A DNA stretch of 40,157 nucleotides from SAR202 cluster bacterium (GCA_009392775.1 VFFT01000057.1:1-40157), one strand, 5' to 3'. Positions 1 through 8,779 are shown, counted from the first letter of the stretch. The notes: a model not told the origin generated them from the letters alone. Translations and numbers: made by a program.

Positions 1-65
1 TTTTCTTAGTGAGTTAGGCGGTAGACTAGAGTCAGACGATTAGTTATGCGCCAGTCAGGCGTTAC

Positions 66-142
66 TGGTGGCAACGACTGGACTTGAACCAGTGACCTAG
101 CGCTTATGAAGCGCCCGCTCTAACCGACTGAGCTACGCTGCC
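66..142 (-). tRNA. tRNA-Met (CAT anticodon; tRNA-Ile2 not excluded)
   Basis: On the minus strand the sequence folds into a complete cloverleaf. The acceptor stem is GGCAGCG with CGTTGCC (one G-T pair), the D arm begins TAGCTCAG, and the anticodon stem GGCGC/GCGCT carries loop TTCATAA. The T arm is ACTGG-TTCAAGT-CCAGT, the discriminator is A, and CCA is encoded. The anticodon CAT fits elongator Met. Bacterial tRNA-Ile2, whose C34 is converted to lysidine by TilS, has the same anticodon in the gene, and the anticodon and T arms here resemble that class. It lies about 140 bp downstream of moaC on the same strand. I see no clear terminator in bases 1-65. Confidence 0.93.
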
Positions 143-279
143 ACTCTGAGTCTTATGGCCAATCGCCAAGTTCGACTCGTTATTAATACTACATTTACGT
201 GTAGGATTGTTCAAGGTTATTTGAGCGGAAGTTATCAAATATAGTAAGTGAATGTTTATATTAGTGAGCGCGTTTATGT

Positions 280-780
280 TCACTCTAAAAATATATCTCC
301 GCTTTGTCCTCCAGTCTTCCGTAATAATCTTATCTGGTCTATATGTATCTTGTGATCTACTGCCTTGCACATATCGTAGAGTGTTAGACATGCTACTGAA
401 ACTGCTGTCAGAGCCTCCATTTCTACACCGGTTTTAGATGAAGTAGAAGCTGTACCGGTTACAACCAGTCTGTTATTGGCGGGGTCTATCTCAATTTGGA
501 CGTCAACTTTATTGAGTGGTAAGGGATGACACAGAGGTATAAGGGTTGATGTTTGTTTTGCACCCATTATCCCTGCCAGTTGGGCAATGGTTATGACGTC
601 GCCTTTTTTCATTAGCCCCTGCTGTATAAGCTCTATCGTCTTCGGTTGGACGATGACATACCCACCGGATACTGCCTCTCGGTCAGTTATGGGTTTGTTT
701 CCCACGTCGACCATATTTACAGCACCTTGTTCGTCTATGTGTGTAAGGGACAGATCATTGTCTTTTCCATGGTTGGTCAT
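280..780 (-). CDS. moaC: Cyclic pyranopterin monophosphate synthase MoaC
   Basis: MoaC converts the 3',8-cyclo-GTP made by MoaA into cyclic pyranopterin monophosphate, the first stable intermediate of molybdenum cofactor synthesis. At 166 residues it has the usual family length. The family signatures are present in order: LTHID near the N-terminus followed by MVDV, KGDV-x-AQLAGI in the middle, TLIPLCHPLPL, and the C-terminal TGVEMEALTAVSVA, LYDMCKA and GGQSG segments. Its ATG overlaps the stop of the upstream RNase H-like gene (ATGA), so the two are probably translationally coupled. moaA lies one gene further upstream in the same run. The assignment is secure. Confidence 0.96.
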   Translation of the reverse strand: MTNHGKDNDLSLTHIDEQGAVNMVDVGNKPITDREAVSGGYVIVQPKTIELIQQGLMKKGDVITIAQLAGIMGAKQTSTLIPLCHPLPLNKVDVQIEIDPANNRLVVTGTASTSSKTGVEMEALTAVSVACLTLYDMCKAVDHKIHIDQIRLLRKTGGQSGDIFLE

Positions 781-1283
781 CGTTTAGTACTCCTTTTAGG
801 TCTGCGAGGAAGCTTGGATCGATTTCCGTTATTGGTATTTGGTCTGCTTGTTTTTTCTATTGTATATATGTTCGCTTCCATATTGGCTATTCGTTTAGCA
901 ATATCTATCCCAGGGGAGCGACGAGGCGGGGAAACTAATTGATATCTGACGTTTCTGTGTTCAAGTAGATTCTGCAATCGATCCCATAAGTCTTTGTTGG
1001 CGGTTCGTGAGGTTGCATTCCTCATGGCATTCAAAAGATATCTATCATTTGAGTACAAGACGGTTGGTATTTTCGGGTTGATAGACTCTATGCCTTTTAT
1101 GGCTGCTAGTAATGTCATTCTCTGGGCAGTTGTAATTCTGTCGTTGCCGGAGAGTATTTGTCTCTGCTCTTGATCGCTTATGACCGCTGCCCAGCCACCT
1201 CTACCGCGGGTGCCTTTGCACGACCCGTGGATGGAGACTTCTGTTCCTAGGGTACTACTATTATTGGACGGATTGCGTGGCAT
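777..1283 (-). CDS. RNase H-fold protein with all catalytic residues replaced
   Basis: The 168-residue product follows the RNase HI pattern closely: HGSCKGTRGRGGWAAV at about 19-34, TTAQRMTLLAAI at 51-62, and TVLYSNDRYLL at 74-84. By eye-alignment to E. coli RNase HI, the DEDD metal ligands are gone: D10 is H19, E48 is T57, D70 is N79, and D134 falls on K130 without gaps (D127 is nearby). The substrate-handling GxxxxxGG loop is kept. An intact reading frame with only the catalytic positions changed suggests a non-catalytic nucleic-acid-binding or scaffold role rather than decay; that is inference. The C-terminus (about 140-168) is rich in Arg, Lys, Asn and Ser. It sits between moaA (23-bp gap) and moaC (4-bp overlap). 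Confidence 0.8.
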   Translation of the reverse strand: MPRNPSNNSSTLGTEVSIHGSCKGTRGRGGWAAVISDQEQRQILSGNDRITTAQRMTLLAAIKGIESINPKIPTVLYSNDRYLLNAMRNATSRTANKDLWDRLQNLLEHRNVRYQLVSPPRRSPGIDIAKRIANMEANIYTIEKTSRPNTNNGNRSKLPRRPKRSTKR

Positions 1284-1306
1284 ATTACGACTCTAATAAG
1301 GTCTGT

Positions 1307-2320
1307 TTATCCACCGATTTGGTACATTTCTATTTTGTTGGAGGTAGATGTTCCTGCAGTATTTGAAGTTCTATCTTCAGAATATTTATCGTCTCGATTT
1401 TCCCAGCATGTTGTTATCAACGCTTTTAATTCCTCGGATGTTGCTCCGTCGCGCATTGGGTCTCTTAGGTTAAGGCCGGTCTCCCCGAATAGGCATGTAT
1501 ATAATCTTCCATCCGTAGATAATCTGGCCCTTGTGCATTGACCACAGAATGGTTGCGATACGGATGATATGATCCCGATTTCACCTGACCCGTCTTTATA
1601 TTTATATCGACTGGCTACTTCTCCGGAATAATTCGGAGAAAGAGGCTCCAGTGGTAACTCTGTGTCTATTTTTTCTAAGATTTCAGACGCAGGAACTACT
1701 TCGTTTAGTTTCCATGAATTCAGATTTCCTACATCCATATACTCGATGAACCGTACTATCATTCCGGTTCCTTTGAAATGCCGCGCTAGGTCTACAATAG
1801 TGTGATCATTAACATCTTTTTGTACAACAGAATTTATTTTGATAGGTGATAGTCCGGCGCGGCGAGCTGATTCAATTCCTGCTAGAACCCTTTGGGTGTC
1901 GAATCCCCGACCGTTCATTGTCTTAAATAACTCGTCATCTAGGGTGTCTAGACTTACTGTTATCCTACTTAGGCCTGATTTCTTCAATGCTTCCGCTTGT
2001 TGCTCTAATAGGTATCCATTAGTAGTCAGGGTAAGATCTTTGATTCCTGACACCGCGTTTAAGAGAAACACCAAATGTTGAAGATTATTACGCATCAGTG
2101 GCTCACCACCGGTGATTCGTATTTTTTCGACACCTAACTCGACGAAAATAGAGACAAGGAAGGTAATCTCTTCAAATGAAAGAATTTCTTCTTTTGGTAG
2201 AAATTCGTAGCTCTCTCCGAATATTTCAGCGGGCATACAATAAGTGCATCTGAAATTGCATCTGTCGGTTACAGATATTCTAAGGTCTTTCAAATTTCTA
2301 TTAAACGTGTCTTTAAGCAT
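1307..2320 (-). CDS. moaA: GTP 3',8-cyclase MoaA (radical SAM)
   Basis: MoaA rearranges GTP to 3',8-cyclo-GTP at the start of molybdenum cofactor synthesis, using S-adenosylmethionine and two [4Fe-4S] clusters. The N-terminal radical-SAM motif is C21-x3-C25-x2-C28 within VTDRCNFRCTYC. ITGGEPL follows as the SAM-binding segment. The second cluster motif near the C-terminus is FCGQCTRAR with a third cysteine in YTCLF. The protein ends in IGG, as MoaA proteins do; that diglycine tail takes part in catalysis. Its 337 residues are normal. The ATG start lies 6 bp after the rdgB stop, and the RNase H-like gene and moaC follow. Confidence 0.97.
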   Translation of the reverse strand: MLKDTFNRNLKDLRISVTDRCNFRCTYCMPAEIFGESYEFLPKEEILSFEEITFLVSIFVELGVEKIRITGGEPLMRNNLQHLVFLLNAVSGIKDLTLTTNGYLLEQQAEALKKSGLSRITVSLDTLDDELFKTMNGRGFDTQRVLAGIESARRAGLSPIKINSVVQKDVNDHTIVDLARHFKGTGMIVRFIEYMDVGNLNSWKLNEVVPASEILEKIDTELPLEPLSPNYSGEVASRYKYKDGSGEIGIISSVSQPFCGQCTRARLSTDGRLYTCLFGETGLNLRDPMRDGATSEELKALITTCWENRDDKYSEDRTSNTAGTSTSNKIEMYQIGG

Positions 2321-2326
2321 TCGTAA

Positions 2327-2935
2327 CTATTGCTGGTCGTTAATTAATTTAGGCAATATAGATGATACTTTTCTAAGAGCATCTGATCTATGACTCAGAA
2401 GGTTTTTTTCTTTCTGTTCAAGTTCAGACATGGTTTTTCGATATGATGGTAAATAGAATATAGGATCATATCCAAATCCATTATGGCCGCGTGGTTCATA
2501 TTGTATCATCCCTGATATTGAGCCAACTACTGAACTCAATAGGTTTTCTCCCGAACAAATAGAAATCACGCATGTAAATCTAGCACTACGATTATGCCAT
2601 GGGGTTCCGTGTAAATTGTTAAGAAGCAATTCAACTCTGTCAGAATCGTTTTTACACAATTCCCCACCATAACGAGCCGAATATATACCAGGGTCTCCAC
2701 CCAGATGGTCTACTTGCAACCCTGAATCATCAGATAATGTGATCACCCCACTCAATATAGAATAACTCTTGGCTTTTAGGTATGAGTTCTGTCTAAATGA
2801 CACTCCGGTTTCATCAACTTCCTCAGTTATACCGATGTCATCTAATGACAATAGTTCTATCGTCGTTGAAGATAGGAGTTGTTTATATTCAGCAAGCTTG
2901 CCCGGGTTGTGAGTAGCAATCAATAATTTGATCAT
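2327..2935 (-). CDS. rdgB: XTP/dITP diphosphatase (RdgB/HAM1 family)
   Basis: The enzyme hydrolyses non-canonical purine nucleoside triphosphates (dITP, XTP) to monophosphates and keeps them out of DNA and RNA. The 202 residues match the family from end to end. The N-terminus MIKLLIATHNPGKLAEYK carries the triphosphate-binding SHNxGKxxE-type motif as THNPGKLAE. The middle has TLSDDSGLQVDHLGGDPGIYSARYGG, and the C-terminal half has GHNGFGYDPIFY and MSELEQKEKNLLSHR. It lies between the CoA-transferase gene (7-bp gap) and moaA (6-bp gap), presumably co-transcribed with both. Confidence 0.97.
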   Translation of the reverse strand: MIKLLIATHNPGKLAEYKQLLSSTTIELLSLDDIGITEEVDETGVSFRQNSYLKAKSYSILSGVITLSDDSGLQVDHLGGDPGIYSARYGGELCKNDSDRVELLLNNLHGTPWHNRSARFTCVISICSGENLLSSVVGSISGMIQYEPRGHNGFGYDPIFYLPSYRKTMSELEQKEKNLLSHRSDALRKVSSILPKLINDQQ

Positions 2936-2942
2936 TTATTCC

Positions 2943-4166
2943 TTAAATGGTCCCTTCAGATTCCAGATCAGATATATCCGCTGGGCTTAGACCGAGCCAT
3001 TCTGTATATACCTTGAGGTTGTGTGCCCCAATGGTAGGCCCTGCATGATCTACAGATCCCGGCGTTCTGCTAAATTTTGGCACTATACCGAGCATCTTTG
3101 TATTACCAAGTTCAGAATCTTCTAATTCGATGATATCTTCTCGGGCGGCATAATGTGGGTCATTCATTATTTGTTCTGCCGTATATACTGGGCCAACAAC
3201 ACCTCCGGCAGGTATGAGGTTTTCCATAATGGTTTCGAGATTGAGGTTTCCTAGGTATTGTTGAAGTATTACGTTTAGGGCGTCCTTGTTTTCTAACCGG
3301 GCAGCGTTGTCTTTGAAGCGCTCGTCATCTATAACTTCTGACATTCCCATAGCTTCAGCTAAGTTCTCCCAGGTATTTTGGGATGTGGCAGATAGGCCTA
3401 ACCATTGTTGGTCAAGTGTTTGGTACAGACTTCTTGGGGCGGCATCTGGGAAATCGTTACCTACTCGCTCTCTGACCAAATTTAATAAGTTGGCCATTGT
3501 GATATGAGGTATACATAATCGAAATAGTGGTTCAAACAAACTTACGTCTATCACTTGACCTGTGTTCCCTTGACCTGAATATTTCTTGGATTGTCTGTGG
3601 TACAAAGCCATCATGCTCGACATAGCACCGAAAACTCCAGCGATCTCATCTGCCAATGGTATGGGAGGTAGTACAGGCGGGGAATCTGGGAATCCGGTCA
3701 TGCTGATATAACCACTCATACATTCTGCGATCGTTCCAAAGCCAGGACGGTCTTTATACGGGCCTGTTTGTCCAAATCCTGAGTATCGTACGAATATAAG
3801 TTCTGGGTTTGAGGCTAGTAATTCGTCTGGACCGAGACCCCAATTTTCCATAGTTCCGGGGCGAAATCCCTCTATTAAAATATCTGCTTCATTTGCTAGT
3901 CTTTTTAAGATACTTTGGCCTTTTGGCTTGGATAAGTCTAGGGTTATAGACTTTTTGTTTCTTGAGTGTACTTTCCACCACAAAGAAACGTCCTTGTAAA
4001 ACGGTCCCCAATTGCGGAGGGGATCGCCTGTTTTAGGCCGTTCTATCTTTACAACTTCTGCGCCAAAATCGGCCATTAAGCTGCTAGCTGTCCCTCCAGC
4101 TACTATAATTGATAGATCTAGCACTTTAAGACCCGCTAAAGGGCCATTGTTTTTAGGTTGTTCCAA
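2943..4166 (-). CDS. CaiB/BaiF-type (family III) CoA-transferase
   Basis: Family III CoA-transferases move CoA between carboxylic acids through an aspartyl-CoA anhydride. The 407-residue product has the family N-terminus (PLAGLKVLDLS, then MADFGAEVVKIERP-GDPLR), followed by HSRNKKSITLDLS, ADILIEGFRPGTMENWGLG and YSGFGQTGPY. D173 in LADEIAGVFGA is the predicted catalytic aspartate. The acids used cannot be told from sequence; the family includes formyl-, carnitine-, succinyl- and mesaconyl-CoA enzymes. The start is TTG at 4166, preceded at good spacing by AGGAAAG; no in-frame ATG lies close by. It is the first gene of the minus-strand run and diverges from the complex I operon across 161 bp. 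Confidence 0.9.
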   Translation of the reverse strand: MEQPKNNGPLAGLKVLDLSIIVAGGTASSLMADFGAEVVKIERPKTGDPLRNWGPFYKDVSLWWKVHSRNKKSITLDLSKPKGQSILKRLANEADILIEGFRPGTMENWGLGPDELLASNPELIFVRYSGFGQTGPYKDRPGFGTIAECMSGYISMTGFPDSPPVLPPIPLADEIAGVFGAMSSMMALYHRQSKKYSGQGNTGQVIDVSLFEPLFRLCIPHITMANLLNLVRERVGNDFPDAAPRSLYQTLDQQWLGLSATSQNTWENLAEAMGMSEVIDDERFKDNAARLENKDALNVILQQYLGNLNLETIMENLIPAGGVVGPVYTAEQIMNDPHYAAREDIIELEDSELGNTKMLGIVPKFSRTPGSVDHAGPTIGAHNLKVYTEWLGLSPADISDLESEGTI

Positions 4167-4265
4167 TTAATTCTTTCCTAATGTGTGGGTTTAATAGAAT
4201 ATTGTCATTCTAGCTGTTGACTAATAAGTTATCTACTTAGCTGAATATTGGCTGAAATTTTACTA

Positions 4266-4292
4266 CTGACTTATTAACTGCTATGTTATAAT
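4266..4292 (+). promoter_or_regulatory. Probable sigma-70-type promoter of the nuo operon
   Basis: A perfect TATAAT lies at 4287-4292, with CTGACT (four of six matches to TTGACA) at 4266-4271. The spacer is 15 bp, shorter than the usual 17. Transcription would begin near 4300, about 28 bases before the nuoA ATG. It is the only good candidate in the 161-bp divergent gap 4167-4327. I saw only a weak match for the CoA-transferase promoter on the other strand. Confidence 0.5.
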
Positions 4293-4327
4293 CTGTCCGC
4301 ATTCTCAACTAGGTAGTAAATTATTTC

Positions 4328-4717
4328 ATGATTGAGAACTATTTCCTTCAGTACGGGCTAATTGCTATATTTGGCATAATAGCTGTTATAGTCCCGACTG
4401 GTATGCTGCTCATCTCTTGGGTAGCTTCTAAGTTTGGCGTTCGTCCAAATAACCCTACTCAGGTCAAATCTGAAGCATATGAGTGTGGGGTGGAAACTAT
4501 TGGCGGGCGATGGAACCAATTTCACTTCCGATATTATATGTATGCTATTTTGTTCGTTATTTTTGACGTGGAAGTAGTGTTTTTATACCCGTGGGCTACA
4601 AAGTTTCTTAAGCTTCAAACCTTTGCTCTCATAGAAATGGGAATATTCGTTTTGATTCTGCTTGTTGGTTTGATGTATGCATGGCGCAAAAAAGATTTGG
4701 AATGGAGGAGGGGATGA
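4328..4717 (+). CDS. nuoA: Complex I (quinone oxidoreductase) subunit A
   Basis: NuoA is a small membrane subunit near the quinone site of respiratory complex I. The 129 residues have three hydrophobic segments (about 10-33, 68-90, 96-116). The conserved loop between the first two is recognisable as SEAYECGVE, with the YECG cysteine, followed by [23 protein letters not shown] with its acidic residues in the membrane. It opens the operon behind the TATAAT at 4287. Its stop TGA lies one base before the likely nuoB start. Confidence 0.96.
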   Translation: MIENYFLQYGLIAIFGIIAVIVPTGMLLISWVASKFGVRPNNPTQVKSEAYECGVETIGGRWNQFHFRYYMYAILFVIFDVEVVFLYPWATKFLKLQTFALIEMGIFVLILLVGLMYAWRKKDLEWRRG

Positions 4718-4718
4718 C

Positions 4719-5330
4719 ATGCTAAATATAGACCAAGGGTCATCACCTTTATCTGACAGGACTTGGGATGTAGACCAACATGAAGGAACATTGGTCAATG
4801 ATCTGATAGCCACTTCTCAAAATAGGATACATATTCCGTCTATCGAGGTTCCAGAAGACCTTAAAGGTAATATCGTGGTTACTTCTGTAGATGCTCTAGT
4901 GAATTGGAGTCGCAAATCTGCACTATGGCCTGTATCGTTCGGACTAGCGTGCTGTGCTTTTGAAATGATGGCTACCGCTATGGGAAGATTTGACATTGGA
5001 AGATTTGGAATGGAGGCCTTTCGTGCCTCACCCCGCCAAGCTGATCTAATGATTATAGCGGGCACTGTAACTTGGAAGATGGCTGTGCCCATAAAGCGCA
5101 TTTATGAACAAATGGCTGATCCGAAATGGGTCATATCAATGGGTGTATGTGCTACTAGTGGGGGGCCATACTTCGGATCTTATAGCGTAGTTCCCGGGGT
5201 TGATCACATCATACCAGTGGACGTTTATGTTCCAGGTTGCCCACCAAGACCTGATGCATTGTTGTACGGAATAATGGAACTTCATGAAAAGATCAAGCGC
5301 GAACAAAATTTGAGAAAGGGATTGTCGTAG
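4719..5330 (+). CDS. nuoB: Complex I subunit B (N2 cluster subunit)
   Basis: NuoB carries the terminal [4Fe-4S] cluster N2 that reduces quinone. The ligands are visible: the tandem cysteines in [10 protein letters not shown] (C78, C79 counted from this start), C144 in GVCATSGG and C174 in [15 protein letters not shown] chose ATG 4719 because GGAGGAGGGG at 4704-4713 sits right before it and nuoA ends at 4717; the frame is open back to an ATG at 4677 inside nuoA. This gives 203 residues, with an N-terminal extension of about 45 residues of no recognised function. nuoC follows after 8 bp. Confidence 0.96.
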   Translation: MLNIDQGSSPLSDRTWDVDQHEGTLVNDLIATSQNRIHIPSIEVPEDLKGNIVVTSVDALVNWSRKSALWPVSFGLACCAFEMMATAMGRFDIGRFGMEAFRASPRQADLMIIAGTVTWKMAVPIKRIYEQMADPKWVISMGVCATSGGPYFGSYSVVPGVDHIIPVDVYVPGCPPRPDALLYGIMELHEKIKREQNLRKGLS

Positions 5331-5338
5331 GAGATTTT

Positions 5339-5782
5339 ATGGTCGTATCTCACTTGTCGGGCATAGATTTGGCCGCGGCGATAGAGAAACGTTTTCCCGG
5401 CTCAGTACTGGACTCTGACCAGGCTGCTGTCTGGACTGAACACGGCATGATGCCCGATATAGCTGAGTACTTAAAAAACAATCCAGAGCTCAGTTTCGAC
5501 TTTTTGAATTCTATTAGCGCAGTGGATTTCATAGAATATTTTGAAGTTGTGTATCATCTAACTTCTATTGTTAATCAGCATGATACTGTAGTAAAGACTA
5601 GACTGTACGGAAGAGAAGAACTCTCTATGCCTTCTGTATATCATGTGTGGAGAGGAGCAGATTTTCAAGAACGGGAAATCTGGGATCTGATGGGTATACG
5701 TTTCAATGGGCATCCCAATATGAAACGTCTTTTGTTATGGGAAGGTTTTGAAGGACATCCTCTCAGGAAGGATTTCCTGTGA
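5339..5782 (+). CDS. nuoC: Complex I subunit C (30 kDa type)
   Basis: NuoC is a peripheral-arm subunit that packs against NuoD and NuoB. The 147-residue product shows the family C-terminal signature EREIWDLMGIRFNGHPNMKR followed by EGFEGHPLRKDF, and DFIEYFEVVYHL in the middle. It is separate from NuoD, unlike the fused NuoCD of E. coli. ATG 5339 is preceded by TAGGAG, which uses the nuoB stop codon as part of the ribosome-binding site. An 82-bp gap follows before nuoD. Confidence 0.95.
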   Translation: MVVSHLSGIDLAAAIEKRFPGSVLDSDQAAVWTEHGMMPDIAEYLKNNPELSFDFLNSISAVDFIEYFEVVYHLTSIVNQHDTVVKTRLYGREELSMPSVYHVWRGADFQEREIWDLMGIRFNGHPNMKRLLLWEGFEGHPLRKDFL

Positions 5783-5864
5783 TTTTTGGTATTGGTAGTC
5801 TTGGAGATAAATTGGTTAGTTCCAGAGATAGACTAAACTATATGGATTCATCAAGGTTGGTCCT

Positions 5865-6974
5865 ATGAATATGAGGACTGAGCCAATGACGGTGAATGTC
5901 GGACCTCAGCATCCGAGTACTCACGGAGTATTTAGGCTTAGGATAACTTTTGACGGTGAAGAAATAGTCGAAGTAGAACCGATATTGGGATACCTGCATC
6001 GTGGATCTGAGAAGCTTGCTGAAGAGCGTAATTACGTCCAAGTCGTAACCCTTACCGACAGGATGGATTACACATCATCCATGATAAATAATCAGGCATA
6101 TTGCTTGGCCGTTGAGCAGCTTTTGGGAATTTCACCACCAAAAAGAGGGAAATATCTTCGAACTTTGGTGGCAGAGCTTCAAAGGATAGCGAGTCATTTG
6201 ATTGCCGTCGGGTTTTTTATACAAGAACTGGGGGCGTTCGGCACCCCGTTAATGTATTCCTTTAGAAGTAGGGAACGCATACTTGATCTTTTTGAAATGC
6301 TATGTGGCGCTAGGGTTACGGTCAGCTATATGAGGCCTGGTGGTGTTTTTGCAGATACTCCGGACGATTTTTGGCCTGCTTTGGAAGTTTTTCTCAATGA
6401 CTTCGCTGTTGAATTTGAAGAGATGGAACATTTGCTAATGGAAAACGAGATTTTGACCGCTCGAACCAGAGGCGTTAGCCCGATATCTTCAGATCTAGCG
6501 ATAAATTGTTCTGTTTCTGGGCCTGTGCTTCGTGCAAGTGGTGTTAACTGGGATTGGCGTAAAATGAGTCCGTATGATGCTTATGAAGAAATGGAATTTG
6601 ATATTCCAATTGGTAGAAATGGCGATAACTATGATCGTTTCTGGGTGCGCATGCAGGAGATAAAGCAAAGCATGCGGATTATTAGACAATGCATAGATAT
6701 TATCGAGCCAGGTCCTGTACGCATAGCAGGTTTGCCATTGGTTCTCAGGCCAGAATCTGGAGTGGAGGCCTATGGTCGAGTAGAGGCGTCAAAAGGAGAA
6801 TTGGCATTTTATTTGGTAAGTGACGGAGGAGTCGCGCCTTATCGGTGCAAAGTTAGGTCTCCGTCTCTGATAAATCTAACTATAACTGAACACCTTCTAG
6901 TTGGATGGACTTTGCCAGATATGATTGTTTCACTGGGTAGTGTGGACATAAATATGGGTGAGGTAGATCGGTGA
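5865..6974 (+). CDS. nuoD: Complex I subunit D (49 kDa type)
   Basis: NuoD forms the quinone-binding cavity with NuoB and is related to the large subunit of [NiFe] hydrogenases. The 369 residues include GPQHPSTHGVFRL near the N-terminus (with the conserved His of the quinone pocket), EPILGYLHRGSEKL, TDRMDYTSSM, MRPGGVFAD and DIPIGRNGDNYDRF. The hydrogenase nickel-binding CxxC motifs are absent, as expected for complex I. ATG 5865 and ATG 5871 are both possible; AAGGTTGG lies just upstream. The stop overlaps the GTG start of nuoH. Confidence 0.96.
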   Translation: MNMRTEPMTVNVGPQHPSTHGVFRLRITFDGEEIVEVEPILGYLHRGSEKLAEERNYVQVVTLTDRMDYTSSMINNQAYCLAVEQLLGISPPKRGKYLRTLVAELQRIASHLIAVGFFIQELGAFGTPLMYSFRSRERILDLFEMLCGARVTVSYMRPGGVFADTPDDFWPALEVFLNDFAVEFEEMEHLLMENEILTARTRGVSPISSDLAINCSVSGPVLRASGVNWDWRKMSPYDAYEEMEFDIPIGRNGDNYDRFWVRMQEIKQSMRIIRQCIDIIEPGPVRIAGLPLVLRPESGVEAYGRVEASKGELAFYLVSDGGVAPYRCKVRSPSLINLTITEHLLVGWTLPDMIVSLGSVDINMGEVDR

Positions 6975-8194
6975 ACTGTCAGTTAGCCTCAGAAAGCATA
7001 TTTTATCAAAATGCCTTGTATAGATTTATACACGATGCGGCAGGTACGTTTGTGCCCTGTTCGTTTTCCCACGTTATAGCGGGACTGGCCATAATGCTTA
7101 TGTTGGTTAACTCTGTACTGCTTGGTGCAGCTCTAGTGACCTGGCTGGAGCGCAGGTTGCTGGGTAGGTTGCACAACCGGATTGGCCCAAATCGATGGGG
7201 CCCATTTGGATTGCTCCAGCCAATCGCGGATTTGGGGAAACTTATAACAAAAGAAGATTTGGTTCCATCCGGTGCAGATAGAATAATATTTACTGCTGTA
7301 CCCCTGGTTATGATGGTGCCGTTGGTTCTAATGACAGCGGTGATACCCTTTGCGCAGGATACTATGCTAGCTGATCTAAATGTTGGGGTGTTGTTTATAT
7401 TAGCTGTGAGCTCCGCCACTACCATTGGTATATTCATGGCTGGCTGGTCATCAAATAATAGGTACGCTCTTTTCGGGGCGGCCAGATCCGTCGCTGTATT
7501 GATCAGTTACGAAGTCCCTGTGGTTATATCCTTGTTGGGTGTAGTGATGATCAGTGGGTCTATGTCGCTGAACGATATTGTTCACGCTCAATCAATTCCA
7601 TTTTTGTTAGTTCAGCCGATAGCATTATTTGTTTTTGTTACTGGTATGTCTGCAGAGCTGAATCGGACGCCGTTCGACATAGCTGAGGCAGAGTCTGAGA
7701 TAATATCTGGATATCATACTGAATATAGCGGTATAAAATTTGCTCTCATATTCGCTACTGAAACCGGTGCTATGTTGGTAGTATCCGCGGTGATAACCAC
7801 TTTATTCTTGGGTGGCTGGAATGGCCCACTAGAAAATTTCTTAGGGTGGTTTTGGTTTTTATTAAAGACTCTAGCGATCATATTCGTGTTTATCTGGGTG
7901 AGGGCTACTTATCCCAGATTAAGGCTCGATCAAATTATGGCTTTGTCATGGAAATTCTTACTTCCTCTGAGCTTGATAAATCTGGCTATAACGGCTGTAG
8001 AAGTATTCTTGTTGAGAGATTCGTCAGGCCATTTAAGTTTGGGTGATTTGTGGATAATGGCAGCAATTAATATTCCTACGGCCATTTTGTTGATCTTGCT
8101 TATGGGTGGATTGCTACAGAAGAGAGTTAACTCTCTTCCAGTTCGCACTGAAACGCCCATGGTACCGGGTGTACCCACGATTGAGGTAAAGTAA
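6971..8194 (+). CDS. nuoH: Complex I membrane subunit H
   Basis: NuoH joins the membrane arm to the peripheral arm and forms part of the quinone tunnel. The strongly conserved first loop is present (LERRLLGRLHNRIGPNRWGP and LLQPIADLGKLITKED), as is the acidic third loop NRTPFDIAEAESEIISGYHTEYSG. Several hydrophobic helices surround them. At 407 residues it is longer than the roughly 325 of E. coli NuoH, with about 20 extra residues at the N-terminus and a longer C-terminus. The start is GTG 6971, overlapping the nuoD stop (GTGA), so translation is probably coupled. Confidence 0.95.
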   Translation: MNCQLASESIFYQNALYRFIHDAAGTFVPCSFSHVIAGLAIMLMLVNSVLLGAALVTWLERRLLGRLHNRIGPNRWGPFGLLQPIADLGKLITKEDLVPSGADRIIFTAVPLVMMVPLVLMTAVIPFAQDTMLADLNVGVLFILAVSSATTIGIFMAGWSSNNRYALFGAARSVAVLISYEVPVVISLLGVVMISGSMSLNDIVHAQSIPFLLVQPIALFVFVTGMSAELNRTPFDIAEAESEIISGYHTEYSGIKFALIFATETGAMLVVSAVITTLFLGGWNGPLENFLGWFWFLLKTLAIIFVFIWVRATYPRLRLDQIMALSWKFLLPLSLINLAITAVEVFLLRDSSGHLSLGDLWIMAAINIPTAILLILLMGGLLQKRVNSLPVRTETPMVPGVPTIEVK

Positions 8195-8779
8195 ATGTAT
8201 GGTTTAGCTATGGCCAGAGGGTTATTGGTCACATTAAAGAACATGACGAAAAAACCCTTTACAATTCAATATCCTGAGGAGCGTGTTAAACAGCATCCTA
8301 GGTTTAGAGGGGAAGAATTCGTATGGTATGAAGAGCGCTGCACTGGATGCGCTTCTTGTGCTAAGTATTGTCCGCTAGGAATAATAAAAATCGTTACTTC
8401 ACCCAGTGAAAGTGCTCCCAAACAAGGGGACAAATATAAACTCGAAGTATTCGATATAGAACTACAAAGATGTATGTTCTGCGGATTGTGTGTAGAGGCG
8501 TGCCCGTACGATTGCTTATTTATGGGTAGTGGATTTGAACAAGGTAGGTATAGTCGCGAAGACATGGTGATCCATGTGGAAGATCTTCGTAATTCGGCCA
8601 AGAATCCAAGCACATTTTATAGACCGCAGTTGGAGCAAAGTAATTACGATCCAAGGGGAGGTAGACCATTGTCCTGGCGGGAAGTAGGACGGGAAAAATG
8701 GGACTGGCACAAACGTGAGAAAGCCGGACTGCGATTGATAGAAACAGACATTGACGGCGCATCAGAGGAATCTAAATAA
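8195..8779 (+). CDS. nuoI: Complex I subunit I (two [4Fe-4S] ferredoxin-type)
   Basis: NuoI carries clusters N6a and N6b that pass electrons to NuoB. Both CxxCxxCxxxCP motifs are intact: C49, C52, C55, C59 in CTGCASCAKYCP and C93, C96, C99, C103 in CMFCGLCVEACP. The protein has 194 residues with an N-terminal amphipathic region and a hydrophilic C-terminal tail. With NuoEFG missing from the operon, NuoI is the outermost iron-sulfur subunit encoded here and so the likely entry point for electrons from an external donor. Its stop overlaps the nuoJ ATG (TAATG). Confidence 0.96.
   Translation: MYGLAMARGLLVTLKNMTKKPFTIQYPEERVKQHPRFRGEEFVWYEERCTGCASCAKYCPLGIIKIVTSPSESAPKQGDKYKLEVFDIELQRCMFCGLCVEACPYDCLFMGSGFEQGRYSREDMVIHVEDLRNSAKNPSTFYRPQLEQSNYDPRGGRPLSWREVGREKWDWHKREKAGLRLIETDIDGASEESK

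Noticed and set aside
104..391. 95-residue minus-strand frame between moaC and the tRNA
   Set aside because: It runs into the tRNA gene and overlaps the end of moaC; no ribosome-binding site or family resemblance.
646..942. 98-residue plus-strand frame across the moaC/RNase H junction
   Set aside because: It is antisense to two well-supported genes and shows no recognisable domain.
4677..4718. Longer nuoB beginning at ATG 4677
   Set aside because: It would overlap nuoA by 41 bases, while GGAGGAGGGG sits directly before ATG 4719.
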